Source of the DNA: Flavobacteriales bacterium
GTDB lineage: Bacteria; Bacteroidota; Bacteroidia; Flavobacteriales_D; Crocinitomicaceae
Length of the DNA stretch: 64,000 nucleotides
Reading direction: 5' to 3'
Assembly (NCBI GenBank): GCA_947462255.1
Contig: CANHOA010000008.1
Location: 60,951 to 124,950 of the forward strand
The notes under the pieces were generated by a model. That model made no database searches. It was not told the DNA's origin and saw only the letters and a program-made list of their open reading frames with translations. The position numbers and the translations under genes were made by a program. Below, piece by piece: positions 56,397 through 64,000 of the stretch (the stretch's first letter is position 1; each line of letters opens with the position of its first letter).

Positions 56397-57515
56397 ATGA
56401 GTCAGAAAAGAGATTATTATGAAGTGTTGGGTGTTTCGAAATCTGCTGATGAATCAGAGATAAAAAAGGCATATCGTAAGTTAGCATTGCAATTTCATCC
56501 GGATAAAAATCCTGATAATAAAGATGCTGAAGAAAAATTTAAAGAGGCAGCCGCAGCTTATGAAGTATTAAGTAATGCTGAAAAAAAGTCGCAGTATGAT
56601 CGATTTGGCCATGCTGGAATGGGGCAAGGTGGATTCAGCGGTGGTGGTGGAATGAATATGGAAGATATTTTTTCGCAGTTTGGGGATGTTTTTGGAGGTG
56701 GATTTGGAGGAAGCTTTGGTGGAAGTAGGGGTGGAGGTAATAGCCGCTTGGTGAAAGGGTCCAATCTTCGTGTTAAAATGAAACTAACGCTAGAGGAAAT
56801 AGCGAATGGAGTTTCTAAGAAAATTAAGGTGCAGAAATTAGTGGCTGTTGATGGTGTGACCTTCAAAACGTGTTCAACTTGTAATGGTCAAGGACGAATA
56901 ACGCGTGTAGCGCAAACGTTTTTGGGTGCCATGCAAACGCAATCTACATGTCATGTTTGTCAAGGATCAGGAAAAATAATTGATAAAAAACCAAGTGATA
57001 CGGATTCTAATGGCTTGCGAAAACAAGAAGAACTTATTGAAATCGCTATTCCTGCAGGAGTAGAAGAGGGAATGCAATTAAGCGTTCAAGGCAAAGGGAA
57101 TGCAGGTCCTTTTAACGGAGTAAATGGAGATTTAATTGTTGTTATTGAAGAAATCGAGCACCCAGAGCTTAAACGTGATGGTGAAAACGTTCATTACAAT
57201 GCTTTTGTTAATTTTTCTGATGCTGTTCTTGGTGAATCTATAGAAGTTCCAACGATTAATGGTAAAGCAAAAATTAAAATTGAACCCGGAACCCAAAGTG
57301 GAAAAGTATTGCGATTAAGAGGGAAGGGGCTTCCGAGCGTTCAAGGCTATGCTACTGGTGACCAATTTGTGCACATACATATTTGGACGCCAGTTAAAAT
57401 AAGTAAGGAGGAAAAAGAGTTGATGGAAAAATTAAAACAAAGTGATAATTTTTCTCCTGCAGCGGATACAAAGGACCCAGGATTTTTCAAACGTATGCGC
57501 GATATCTTCTCTTAA
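56397..57515 (+). CDS. dnaJ: molecular chaperone DnaJ with reduced zinc-finger region
   Basis: The J domain (1-70, with [25 protein letters not shown]) is followed by a glycine/phenylalanine-rich linker ([14 protein letters not shown]...[10 protein letters not shown]). The central region has only two CxxCxGxG-type motifs, CSTCNGQG and CHVCQGSG, separated by a ~22-residue spacer. The substrate-binding domains and C-terminus ([17 protein letters not shown]) follow. E. coli DnaJ has four such motifs binding two zincs, so one zinc site is expected here, as I recall in other Flavobacteria. It works with DnaK and GrpE. Confidence 0.93.
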   Translation: MSQKRDYYEVLGVSKSADESEIKKAYRKLALQFHPDKNPDNKDAEEKFKEAAAAYEVLSNAEKKSQYDRFGHAGMGQGGFSGGGGMNMEDIFSQFGDVFGGGFGGSFGGSRGGGNSRLVKGSNLRVKMKLTLEEIANGVSKKIKVQKLVAVDGVTFKTCSTCNGQGRITRVAQTFLGAMQTQSTCHVCQGSGKIIDKKPSDTDSNGLRKQEELIEIAIPAGVEEGMQLSVQGKGNAGPFNGVNGDLIVVIEEIEHPELKRDGENVHYNAFVNFSDAVLGESIEVPTINGKAKIKIEPGTQSGKVLRLRGKGLPSVQGYATGDQFVHIHIWTPVKISKEEKELMEKLKQSDNFSPAADTKDPGFFKRMRDIFS

Positions 57516-58426
57516 TGAATTACATTGACTTTTGGAGTAAAGGTAGGTTTGAGGTATCCCGTATATTGCTAACCTTGTTTTTGATTTTTTCTGCTTACTT
57601 TGTTGGTAGTTTATTTTTAAGCATTGACCTTGCAATAAATCACCCAAATTTTACTGTTTTAAGCGATGGCTCGTTTAAAGAGATTGCATTGCTATTGGGT
57701 AAGAATCGTTTCTTCCTTTTGATGATGCTGCCTTTTTCATTGGTCTTTTTTACCTTGCTAATTTGCTTAACTAAAATTCATAAACTTCCTTTGATTGCTG
57801 TTTTTACCTCGCGAAAGACCTTTGATTGGAAACGCTTTTTTATCGCCTTTACTTGGTGGTCATTCATGGTAGTAGCATTTACAAGTATAGAGCTATTACT
57901 TCATAAAAATTTCCAACTCGTTTTCAATGCCCAAAAATTTTTCACGCTGTTCTTGCTATCGATTATTTTACTCCCCTTGCAGACAAGTTCGGAAGAGCTA
58001 ATATTTAGAGGCTATATTCTCCAAGGAATAAAAAAACGTACGGGAAGTATTTTAACATCAATCTTAATTAGTGGTTTAATGTTTGGAATGATGCACATTT
58101 CAAATCCTGAAATAGCAAAAATTGGTTATCACATTTTAATTTATTATATTATTGTAGGAGTAGTGCTCGGTGTTATCGTTTATTATGATTCTGGCTTAGA
58201 GCTATCCTTAGGTTTTCATGCAGCAAATAATTTGATAACGGCGCTGCTAATTACGGCTGATTGGCAAGCATTTCAAACGGATGCAATCATTGTAGATAGT
58301 AATCCGCCTGGCAATGGGATATTTTCTATGCTCCTAGCCTTAAGTATGCTGTTCGCTTTCTTTTTACTTTTAAATAAAAAGTATAATTGGAAGGTATTCA
58401 CTAAAAAAGAAGGTCTTAGTGAATAA
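57515..58426 (+). CDS. CPBP family intramembrane metalloprotease
   Basis: The 303-residue membrane protein has the catalytic motifs SSEELIFRGY at 158-167 (E160, E161, R165), FGMMHISNPE at 190-199 (H194) and FHAANN near 245. These match CPBP (CAAX protease and bacteriocin-processing) proteins. It probably cleaves membrane-bound peptides. Its ATG overlaps the dnaJ stop (TAATG). Confidence 0.88.
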   Translation: MNYIDFWSKGRFEVSRILLTLFLIFSAYFVGSLFLSIDLAINHPNFTVLSDGSFKEIALLLGKNRFFLLMMLPFSLVFFTLLICLTKIHKLPLIAVFTSRKTFDWKRFFIAFTWWSFMVVAFTSIELLLHKNFQLVFNAQKFFTLFLLSIILLPLQTSSEELIFRGYILQGIKKRTGSILTSILISGLMFGMMHISNPEIAKIGYHILIYYIIVGVVLGVIVYYDSGLELSLGFHAANNLITALLITADWQAFQTDAIIVDSNPPGNGIFSMLLALSMLFAFFLLLNKKYNWKVFTKKEGLSE

Positions 58427-58488
58427 GATTGTTAGTAAATCTAAAGGGCTGTAAATTATCGCTTGAATTAATTTTTAATTTTACGTGT

Positions 58489-59418
58489 ATGATTACCATA
58501 AGCCACGTATCTAAATCGTTTAACCGAAAAGCAGCACTGGAGGATGTTTCTTTAACGATAGAATCTGCCCAGATTTATGGCTTGTTAGGACCAAATGGTG
58601 CTGGTAAAACAACCCTCATTAGAATTATCAATCAAATTATTCAAGCTGATCGAGGAAGCATTCAGGTTGATGGTAAATTGTTAACTGAAAATCATTGGAA
58701 GGATTTCGGCTATCTTCCTGAAGAAAGAGGGCTTTATAAAGCAATGTGTGTTAGTGACATGTTGGTTTTTATTGCTTGCCTTCGTGGTCTTACTAGGCAT
58801 GATGCTAGGAATAATGTAAAACATTGGTTAGCGAAATTTGATATTTCATCTTGGTCAAAAACGAAAATAGAATCTTTATCGAAAGGAATGGCTCAAAAGG
58901 TACAATTTATTGCTGCTGTCGTTCATCAACCTACGTACCTTATTCTTGATGAGCCGCTTTCAGGTTTTGACCCTATTAATGTTGATTTAATTTTGAGTGA
59001 ACTGAAAGCCATGAAGGCAGAAGGGAAAACAATTATTCTTTCAACGCATAATATGAAAAGTGTCGAGGAAATATGCGACCAGGTTGGCCTGCTCCATAAA
59101 TCACGATTAATTGTAGAAGATACAGTTCATAAATTGCGTGAAAATCAACGCAGAGGAGAGTTTGTTGTCCGATTTAGTGGCAATATGATTGCCTTGGCTA
59201 ATGCTCTTTGGACAGAATTTGAGTTGTTTGAAACCTTAGAATTAGGAGATAATCGGTTTCAAATTATTGTAAAACAGCGCGGAGAAAGATCCTTCGAAGA
59301 CCTGGCCAGTAACTTAATGGGTAAAATAAAATTGGAGTCTATTGCTGAACGCCTGCCAAGCATGCAAGAGGTTTTTTTAGGGTTAATTGCAAAAGAAGAG
59401 GAGAAAAATGAGGAATAG
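58489..59418 (+). CDS. ABC transporter ATP-binding protein
   Basis: The start MITISHVSKSFNRKAALEDVS is followed by Walker A LLGPNGAGKTTLI, the signature ESLSKGMAQKVQF, and Walker B YLILDEPLSGFDPI. The length and the C-terminal extension (~215-309) resemble NatA-type ABC-2 exporters. The ATG at 58489 was chosen because it gives the normal ABC start; the longer frame (from 58429) begins in the upstream gap. It overlaps the permease gene by 11 bases, so the pair is one exporter. Confidence 0.88.
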   Translation: MITISHVSKSFNRKAALEDVSLTIESAQIYGLLGPNGAGKTTLIRIINQIIQADRGSIQVDGKLLTENHWKDFGYLPEERGLYKAMCVSDMLVFIACLRGLTRHDARNNVKHWLAKFDISSWSKTKIESLSKGMAQKVQFIAAVVHQPTYLILDEPLSGFDPINVDLILSELKAMKAEGKTIILSTHNMKSVEEICDQVGLLHKSRLIVEDTVHKLRENQRRGEFVVRFSGNMIALANALWTEFELFETLELGDNRFQIIVKQRGERSFEDLASNLMGKIKLESIAERLPSMQEVFLGLIAKEEEKNEE

Positions 59419-60739
59419 TTGGTTAATTGCTTCGAGAGAATTTATGGAACGGTGGAATAGTCGTTCGTATAAAATAATGCTTATTCTTGGGCCGCTTCTA
59501 ATTCTACTATTTACCTATTTCTTATTAAAATTTGGTGATCAAGGAAAGAATTCCTTGCGCGTGTTAATTGCAGACCCCGCCAATTTATTCGACAATAAAA
59601 TTACTTCACATCCTTCCCAGGCTGTCGAATATTTATTCTATGATACTTACCTAGATTACGAAGAATTTCGAGATGGTAATCGCTTTAAAGAATTTGATGC
59701 TTTTGTTGAAATAAATGAGAAAGTACTACAGAATAAAACGGTTAAATTATTTTATCGAGAAAGCCCATCTTTGGATATCAAAATGAAGATTAAGTTTGAA
59801 TTAGAGAGGCGAACAGAAGAACGGATGATTGCCGAATTTACAGACCTAAGTATTGATCGTTTTAGGCAACTAAAACAACCGTTGAATGTCGATTTTATTA
59901 ACGTTTATGACCCGAAAAATCAAGCTGATAACAATCGTGGATGGGTGGGAATTTTCTTTGGCTCGTTAATTTTATTTTTTATTGGTCTTTTTGGAATGAC
60001 TATTCTTCGAAGTACTTCTAAAGATAAAAGTAATCGAGTAGTGGAGGTCATTTTAGCGAGTGTGCGTTCATCTGATTTAATGCTTGGTAAAATTATTGGA
60101 ATTGGCCTTTCTGCTTTGGTTCAACTTGTAATTTGGTCAGTCTTTGTTGTTATAGGACTAGTTATTTTTAAAGAATTTATTTTTACCGATATTTTTGATC
60201 CATCAAATTATGAGGGAATACAATATGCTTCTGACATTAAAAACGATATTTTGCTCAACGCTAGTTCCTCTCGATACAATGCCTTTATTGATTTGATTTT
60301 TCATCGAATAAATTATGGTGTCATATTGCCGGTGTTCTTTATTTTCTTTCTTGTGTCCTATTTTTTTTATGCCGCTTTCTTTATGGCTATTGGTGCTACA
60401 TCTGGTTCCGAAAGCGATGGTCAGCAGTTCGTTATTCCAATATTTTGCCTACTTCTTCTATCTTTCTATGCTGGCTTCGTTGATATGTATTACCCTGATT
60501 CTTTTTTAGCGACCTTTTTCGCCTATTTTCCATTTACTGCTGCGATGACTGTTTTAGTGAATGTTTCGACGGCTTCGTCAGCTAGTGGTTTGGTTCAAGT
60601 ATTGTTTGTGTTATTAATTCTGCTTTGTCATGCTTTCATATTCTTAAAGATAGCAGCACGGTTGGTTAAAAATGGAATACTTAATTCTGGACATCGCCTT
60701 AATTTGTCTACCATCTGGCTTTGGCTAAAAAAATCGTAA
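59408..60739 (+). CDS. ABC-2 type exporter permease
   Basis: About 443 residues, with one membrane helix near the N-terminus (about 25-45), a large extracytoplasmic loop (~45-180), and about five further helices (from ~185). RSTSKDKSNRVVEVILASVRSSDLMLGKIIGIG is a typical cytoplasmic coupling segment of NatB-like permeases. The ATG at 59408 (MRNSWLIASREF) overlaps the ATPase gene; the frame's earlier start would add six mainly basic residues. It pairs with the ATPase; the substrate is unknown (sodium efflux is described for NatAB). Confidence 0.8.
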   Translation: MRNSWLIASREFMERWNSRSYKIMLILGPLLILLFTYFLLKFGDQGKNSLRVLIADPANLFDNKITSHPSQAVEYLFYDTYLDYEEFRDGNRFKEFDAFVEINEKVLQNKTVKLFYRESPSLDIKMKIKFELERRTEERMIAEFTDLSIDRFRQLKQPLNVDFINVYDPKNQADNNRGWVGIFFGSLILFFIGLFGMTILRSTSKDKSNRVVEVILASVRSSDLMLGKIIGIGLSALVQLVIWSVFVVIGLVIFKEFIFTDIFDPSNYEGIQYASDIKNDILLNASSSRYNAFIDLIFHRINYGVILPVFFIFFLVSYFFYAAFFMAIGATSGSESDGQQFVIPIFCLLLLSFYAGFVDMYYPDSFLATFFAYFPFTAAMTVLVNVSTASSASGLVQVLFVLLILLCHAFIFLKIAARLVKNGILNSGHRLNLSTIWLWLKKS

Positions 60740-60740
60740 T

Positions 60741-61631
60741 GTGATTATTGCAGCAATAGATCTCGGTACCAATACCTTTAGTTTATCAATTTGTAATGTG
60801 GTAAATCGAAAACTTACCTTGATACATCAGGAAAAGGAAGCGGTCATGATTGGAATGGGTGGGATAAATGAAGGATATATTGCAGAAGATGCTATCAATC
60901 GAGCTTTGAGTTGCTTAGGGCGTTTTATATTATCTTGCGATAAATACTTGGTTCAAGAAATACGTGCTATTGGAACTTCTGCTATTCGAGACGCGAAAAA
61001 TAGTCATGAATTTCTTCAAAGGGTAAAAGCCAATGTAAATATTGAAATTAAAACGGTTGATGGTCAACAAGAAGCAAATCTTATTTATCATGGCATAGCC
61101 TATAAACATATTTTCACAAAGCCATCTCTCATTATGGATATCGGAGGGGGAAGCACTGAATTCATTTTTGCCGATCATGAAGGTATCATTGAAATGAAAT
61201 CATTTAATATCGGAATCTCACGAATTTATCAGCTTTTCGATTTATCGGATCCACTTAGTTTAGATGACATACAAAAAATAGAACGATATCTAGATGAAAG
61301 TACAGGTGATTTCTTCGAGAAGATAAATAGCGATGTATTAATTGGTGCCGCGGGTAGTTTCGAAACATTTTATGAAATGATTTATAATACTGCCTTTCCA
61401 GAATCTTTTGAGTCGATTGAAATGCCAATGTCGATGTTTAAGGATATTCTAGATCTGGTTATTAATTCTACCTACGAAGAAAGAAAAGCACACCTTCATA
61501 TCATAGAAATTAGAAAGAAATTAGCACCTATTGCTGCCGTTAAAACGAGATGGATGCTTAAAAAGATCAACGCATCTCAAATTATTGTTACCCCATGCTC
61601 ACTCAAGGAAGGAGTTTTGTTGGGATGCTGA
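60741..61631 (+). CDS. Ppx/GppA family phosphatase
   Basis: The 296-residue protein belongs to the actin-fold exopolyphosphatase/pppGpp phosphatase family: AIDLGTNTFSLSI at the start, IGTSAIRDAKN, LIMDIGGGSTEFIFAD, GISRIYQL and VLIGAAGSFET. The short form (~300 residues) is common in Bacteroidota. It starts with GTG immediately after the permease stop. It could hydrolyse polyphosphate or the alarmone pppGpp; the sequence does not decide. Confidence 0.87.
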   Translation: MIIAAIDLGTNTFSLSICNVVNRKLTLIHQEKEAVMIGMGGINEGYIAEDAINRALSCLGRFILSCDKYLVQEIRAIGTSAIRDAKNSHEFLQRVKANVNIEIKTVDGQQEANLIYHGIAYKHIFTKPSLIMDIGGGSTEFIFADHEGIIEMKSFNIGISRIYQLFDLSDPLSLDDIQKIERYLDESTGDFFEKINSDVLIGAAGSFETFYEMIYNTAFPESFESIEMPMSMFKDILDLVINSTYEERKAHLHIIEIRKKLAPIAAVKTRWMLKKINASQIIVTPCSLKEGVLLGC

Positions 61632-61661
61632 ACAATTAATTAGGTGGGTTGTTCTGTGTTA

Positions 61662-61924
61662 ATGAACTTAATAAAATATATTAAAAGTTTACATCACACT
61701 TTTCTGTCTGATAAAGCAAAAAAAAGGAGTGAACAGGTAATCTTTATAAAAAAGCGTTGTCCTATACCCTAGGTGCTGTAGGTGTTTTTATCGGATTTCT
61801 GATCTTTTTATCAAAAACAGCTATCGATACAACCACTATCATTTCAACTATGTTCATATTCTTAGCATGTATTAGTCTACCGCATTTTATATTAATGCAC
61901 CTTTTTTATAAACCCAAAAAGTAA
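61662..61924 (+). pseudogene. frameshifted fragment resembling the C-terminus of a Brp/Blh beta-carotene dioxygenase
   Basis: The frame starting at ATG 61662 reads MNLIKYIKSLHHTFLSDKAK... and stops at ~61770. Reading one base back at the A6 run (61748-61753) continues as KKALSYTLGAVGVFIGFLIF... and ends SLPHFILMHLFYKPKK at 61924. The two halves together (87 codons) form one hydrophobic piece. The SLPH-x-M-H ending and the preceding helix resemble the last membrane helix of Brp/Blh dioxygenases, which make retinal from beta-carotene. The other ~200 residues are missing. Similarity is judged by eye, so another small membrane protein cannot be excluded. Confidence 0.4.
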
Positions 61925-62096
61925 AAGATTATAATTTTCTAGCCAATAGGCTCTTTATTTAGTTTGTCGTGAATTTATCAATACATGGATTACAATAAGT
62001 AATAGAGCTCAAACTTTACATTTATATTTGTATTCTTGTACAGAATGTTGACTTTGAGAAATATCTTATTTGTATGAAATATCATTAAACTCATGT

Positions 62097-64000
62097 ATGA
62101 TTTTTATTAAGAATATAATCTGTCTATTTTTCCTATTATTTTCAGTAGTCTCGTATGCTCAGCAGGAACTTACTTGGGAGTTTTATCATCCCATAAAAAA
62201 AGAATGGTTAGCTTTTGGTAAAGCCAGGAGTATTCAAGAAAAATTAATGGAACTTGGGGAATTACCTGATCCCTTTTTTGGAGACAATGAGAAACTGTAT
62301 CAATGGATTGAGGAGCACGAATGGAAGTTTAGAAGTACATTTTATCTTTCAGATAAGGAACTGAGTGCAGAAAGTTTGGTTTTGAATTTTCCGAATATTG
62401 ATACCTATGGCGAAGTTACTATCAATGAGACTTTTCTTGGAAGAACAGCTAATTTTTTTCATCCGTATAATTTTGAGATCAAAGAAGTAGCGAAAACGGG
62501 TAACAATACTGTTTATGTGACCATTACTCCACCGACGTTGTACCACAAATCTCGCTACGAAAATGAAAGTTTTCACTATCCAGCTCCTAATGACCCTGCT
62601 AAAATTAAGGCTGCGCCCTTAACTCGAAAACCTCAATTTCAGTTTGGCTGGGATTGGGCATTGAGAATGAATACCATCGGGTTTTCGAAACCAGTCCAAC
62701 TTATTGCTGCTGGTGCTAATTCCATTCAGCATTGCGTGGTGAATACCTTATATCAATCGAGTAATACGGCCACTTTATTGTATGTGCTGGATACCAAAGT
62801 TCCTATGAATGGTGGTGCTATTTCTTCTGTATTGTTTGGAGTGCATCCATTGATGATGGATTCGCTTCCCTCGAATCATTTTCAGTTTGATTTTCAATTA
62901 GAAAATCCAAAATTATGGTGGCCGATTGGTTTTGGAGAGCCTAATTTATACACGGATACGCTGCGCTTGTTAAATTCAAAGGGCGATGTGCTCGACCAAC
63001 TTATTATTGACTTTGGGGTGCGTACAGCTCAATTATTACAGACAAAAGACGAATGGGGGACGTCCTATGAATTTCACGTAAATGATGTTCCGATTTTTTG
63101 CAAAGGCGCAAATTATATTCCTCAATCTGTTTTTCCTGCTGCCGTAAAAGATCTTGAAATTGAAAATATGATTGATCAAATGATTGCTGCTAACTTCAAT
63201 ATGGTTCGTGTTTGGGGTGGCGGATATTATCCCGGTGATGTTTTTTATAAAACCTGCGATAAAAAAGGATTGTTGGTGTGGCAAGATTTAATGTTTACTT
63301 GTGCTATGTATCCAGGAGACAGTGAGTTTTTAAATAATGTGGAAACTGAATTGAACTATCAAATACCACGAATTACCGCGCATCCTAGCGTCATTCTTAT
63401 CAATGGCAACAACGAAGTGGATGTGGCTTGGAAGAATTGGGGCTTCCAACTACAATATTCCCTGAGTGATAAATCGCAAAAAGTGATTGAAAAAGCTTAC
63501 ACAGATTTGTTTCATACACTTGCCAATAAGGTAGTTTCTACCTGGACAAGCACTTCCTATATTCATACTTCACCACTCAGTAATTGGGGGAAAGATGAAT
63601 TGTATAATCATGGCTCACAACACTATTGGGGAGTCTGGCACGGCACTGATCCAATGTCTAGTTTTGCAACAAAAATTGGTCGCTTTAATGCTGAATATGG
63701 ATTTCAAAGTTTTCCGGAATTCTCAACCTTGTCCTCTTTTTCAGATCGCAAAGATTGGGATTTAAATTCTAAGGTCATGAAACATCACCAGAAGAGTTAT
63801 GTCGGTAATGGTATGATTCTTAAGCACACCACTAAGCTATTTGGCGAACCAAAATCATTTGAGGAATTTGTTTATTTTGCTCAACTCACTCAAGCACATG
63901 CGGTTTCTTCTGCCATCAATGGACATCGATTAGATGCGCCAAGATGCATGGGAACGCTTTACTGGCAATTGAATGATTGCTGGCCCGCACCAACTTGGTC
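62097..64000 (+). CDS. secreted GH2 beta-mannosidase (3' end outside window)
   Basis: The ATG at 62097 opens an uninterrupted frame to the end of the window (at least 634 codons). A signal peptide (~1-21, ends SYAQQ) is followed by the GH2 sugar-binding domain (YLSDKELSAESLVLNFPNIDTYGEVTINE) and the central TIM barrel. The acid/base E440 is in NGNNEVD, and the nucleophile E533 in FNAEYGFQS, with the preceding CKGANYIPQSVFP and VRVWGGGYYPGD motifs. This combination fits GH2 beta-mannosidases. It would release mannose from beta-mannosides in the periplasm or outside the cell. Confidence 0.86.
   Translation, partial: MIFIKNIICLFFLLFSVVSYAQQELTWEFYHPIKKEWLAFGKARSIQEKLMELGELPDPFFGDNEKLYQWIEEHEWKFRSTFYLSDKELSAESLVLNFPNIDTYGEVTINETFLGRTANFFHPYNFEIKEVAKTGNNTVYVTITPPTLYHKSRYENESFHYPAPNDPAKIKAAPLTRKPQFQFGWDWALRMNTIGFSKPVQLIAAGANSIQHCVVNTLYQSSNTATLLYVLDTKVPMNGGAISSVLFGVHPLMMDSLPSNHFQFDFQLENPKLWWPIGFGEPNLYTDTLRLLNSKGDVLDQLIIDFGVRTAQLLQTKDEWGTSYEFHVNDVPIFCKGANYIPQSVFPAAVKDLEIENMIDQMIAANFNMVRVWGGGYYPGDVFYKTCDKKGLLVWQDLMFTCAMYPGDSEFLNNVETELNYQIPRITAHPSVILINGNNEVDVAWKNWGFQLQYSLSDKSQKVIEKAYTDLFHTLANKVVSTWTSTSYIHTSPLSNWGKDELYNHGSQHYWGVWHGTDPMSSFATKIGRFNAEYGFQSFPEFSTLSSFSDRKDWDLNSKVMKHHQKSYVGNGMILKHTTKLFGEPKSFEEFVYFAQLTQAHAVSSAINGHRLDAPRCMGTLYWQLNDCWPAPTW

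Noticed and set aside
1..64000. CRISPR array, tRNA/rRNA genes, insertion sequences, prophage or integron
   Set aside because: I looked for regular direct repeats, acceptor-stem patterns and transposase or integrase motifs and saw none. This was a reading by eye, not a scan.

Overview
The window looks like a chromosomal segment of a Bacteroidota bacterium, most likely a flavobacterial lineage near Crocinitomicaceae/Fluviicola. This is judged by eye from gene content, not from a search. The reasons are AT-rich DNA, many secreted proteins with C-terminal type IX secretion (T9SS) sorting domains, SprB-like and MopE-like repeats, -7 boxes of the TAnnTTTG type, a fused alpha/beta E1 dehydrogenase, and typical flavobacterial families. 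I saw no tRNA, rRNA, CRISPR array, insertion sequence or prophage. Nearly all of the window is ordinary core genome, densely packed and often in short operons.

Layout. 1-12.6 kb: the tail of a T9SS cargo gene, an HU protein, a carotenoid desaturase-like enzyme, three large T9SS-exported proteins, an M3 oligopeptidase, YaaA, a DUF456 membrane protein and a DAO-type oxidoreductase. 12.7-17.6 kb: a secreted TPR-like protein, then mpl overlapping an OXA-type class D beta-lactamase. 17.6-27.1 kb (minus strand): DUF4199 protein, rho with a long disordered insert, a secreted 'AsnB-like' protein, dnaB, an endonuclease III lacking its iron-sulfur cysteines, a membrane J-domain protein, menE, and dnaX split by a -1 frame change at a run of ten A. 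27.1-36.3 kb: metallophosphatase, propeller protein with an NlpC/P60 hydrolase, transglutaminase-like protein, lipoprotein, and the operon PRTase-murQ-arginase family-membrane protein.

36.7-42.7 kb: a small Cys-rich protein and a radical SAM/SPASM enzyme. A beta-propeller T9SS cargo protein then follows a clear cobalamin riboswitch, making it a probable BtuG-like vitamin B12 capture protein. rpsO and pnp come next. 42.8-52.4 kb: a giant MopE-repeat T9SS protein, a CDF metal transporter with a leftover VOC/glyoxalase C-terminus at its 3' end, an M1 aminopeptidase, SppA and a thioredoxin-like protein. 52.5-64 kb: fused E1 dehydrogenase, cutC, grpE-dnaJ, CPBP protease, an ABC-2 exporter pair, Ppx/GppA, a broken fragment resembling the C-terminus of a Brp/Blh beta-carotene dioxygenase, and the start of a secreted GH2 beta-mannosidase that runs off the window.

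The most interesting signals are the riboswitch-controlled T9SS propeller, the frame-split dnaX, the cysteine-less Nth, the overlapping mpl/beta-lactamase pair and two gene relics (VOC, Blh). The dnaX split and the Blh relic share one property: both would be restored by one extra A in an A run. Either could therefore be a homopolymer sequencing error, and this should be tested before any biology is built on them.
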